Source: an uncultured Oscillospiraceae bacterium
GTDB lineage: Bacteria; Bacillota; Clostridia; Oscillospirales; Oscillospiraceae
NCBI GenBank assembly: GCA_934675115.1
Contig: CAKUPH010000114.1
Location: 1-5,362 of the forward strand
Length of the DNA: 5,362 nt
Direction of reading: 5' to 3'
Every line of letters starts with the position of its first letter. Position 1 is the stretch's first letter. The notes beneath the pieces are model-generated. The model was not told where the DNA came from and did not search any database. It saw only the letters and a program-made list of their open reading frames with translations. Made by a program: the position numbers and the translations under genes. Shown here piece by piece: positions 5,309 to 5,362 of the stretch.

Positions 5309-5362
5309 TTATCGGTTCAGCAGCGAGGTGGCCGAGCGGGCATGGCAAAGGGCGATGGCCAC
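5309..5362 (-). CDS. ruvC: Crossover junction endodeoxyribonuclease RuvC (C-terminal end only)
   Basis: Only the last 17 codons and the TAA stop are inside the window, reading VAIALCHARSATSLLNR. This fits the end of RuvC, where a conserved DAADALA motif is followed by a helix with A-ICHA or ALCHA; the catalytic residues lie beyond the right edge. RuvC cuts Holliday junctions symmetrically in the complex with RuvAB. The position, directly upstream of ruvA with a 23-nt gap, matches the common ruvC-ruvA-ruvB order and carries much of the weight, since the sequence fragment is short. Confidence 0.8.
   Translation of the reverse strand: MAIALCHARSATSLLNR

Noticed and set aside
5286..5348. Upstream extension of ruvA to an ATG at 5348
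   Set aside because: The extension would overlap the ruvC end and lacks RuvA homology; the ATG at 5285 has an ideal ribbon of GGAGGA at 5 nt and gives the standard length.
5321..5362. tRNA-like plus-strand stretch (GGTGGCCGAGCGGGC resembles a Ser/Leu D-arm)
   Set aside because: No proper anticodon loop with T33 can be placed, and the minus strand reads cleanly as the C-terminus of RuvC just before ruvA.
5328..5362. GTGGCC...GGCCAC inverted repeat at the right edge
   Set aside because: A six-base stem with a 23-nt loop inside ruvC coding sequence; most likely chance.

Overview
The window carries eight protein-coding genes, all on the minus strand, so the layout reads from the right edge to the left. 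G+C is moderately high. The genes have clear Shine-Dalgarno sites, close spacing, a Spo0H/SigH-type sigma factor, a zf-trcl plus CxxC-x17-CxxC zinc-ribbon protein and an SdpI-family membrane protein. Together these suggest a Gram-positive Clostridia chromosome, perhaps a G+C-rich Oscillospiraceae-like gut bacterium. The phylum-level guess rests on gene types; the family-level guess is inference.

Right half (5362 to about 1780): the last 17 codons of ruvC, then ruvA, ruvB, a small SdpI-family membrane protein gene and glmM. Gaps are 23, 55, 15 and 19 nt. No terminator is visible between them, so they look like one transcription unit. RuvC, RuvA and RuvB form the Holliday-junction resolvasome. 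GlmM makes glucosamine-1-phosphate for UDP-GlcNAc and peptidoglycan. The SdpI-like gene is the odd member: it is not a known part of either pathway and its G+C is lower than that of sampled ruvB.

Middle (1780 to 711): just past the glmM stop is a perfect-consensus vegetative promoter (TTGACA, 18-bp spacer, TATAAT) that drives a SigH-like sigma factor gene. Both promoter hexamers lie inside the longest open frame, so the real start is one of two downstream ATG codons. After the sigma gene comes a small protein with two four-cysteine zinc sites. A strong 14-bp-stem intrinsic terminator closes this unit.

Left end (626 to 1): the 5' 208 codons of an AraC-family regulator with an N-terminal DNA-binding domain, cut by the window edge. 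Its upstream region has a weak -10 candidate and three TTGATC repeats that might be an autoregulatory site.

I see no CRISPR array, insertion sequence, rRNA, tRNA or convincing new multi-gene system. The items most worth a second look are the SdpI-family gene inside the ruv-glmM cluster, the promoter-defined start and unusual location of the sigH-like gene, and the two-site zinc-ribbon protein downstream of it.
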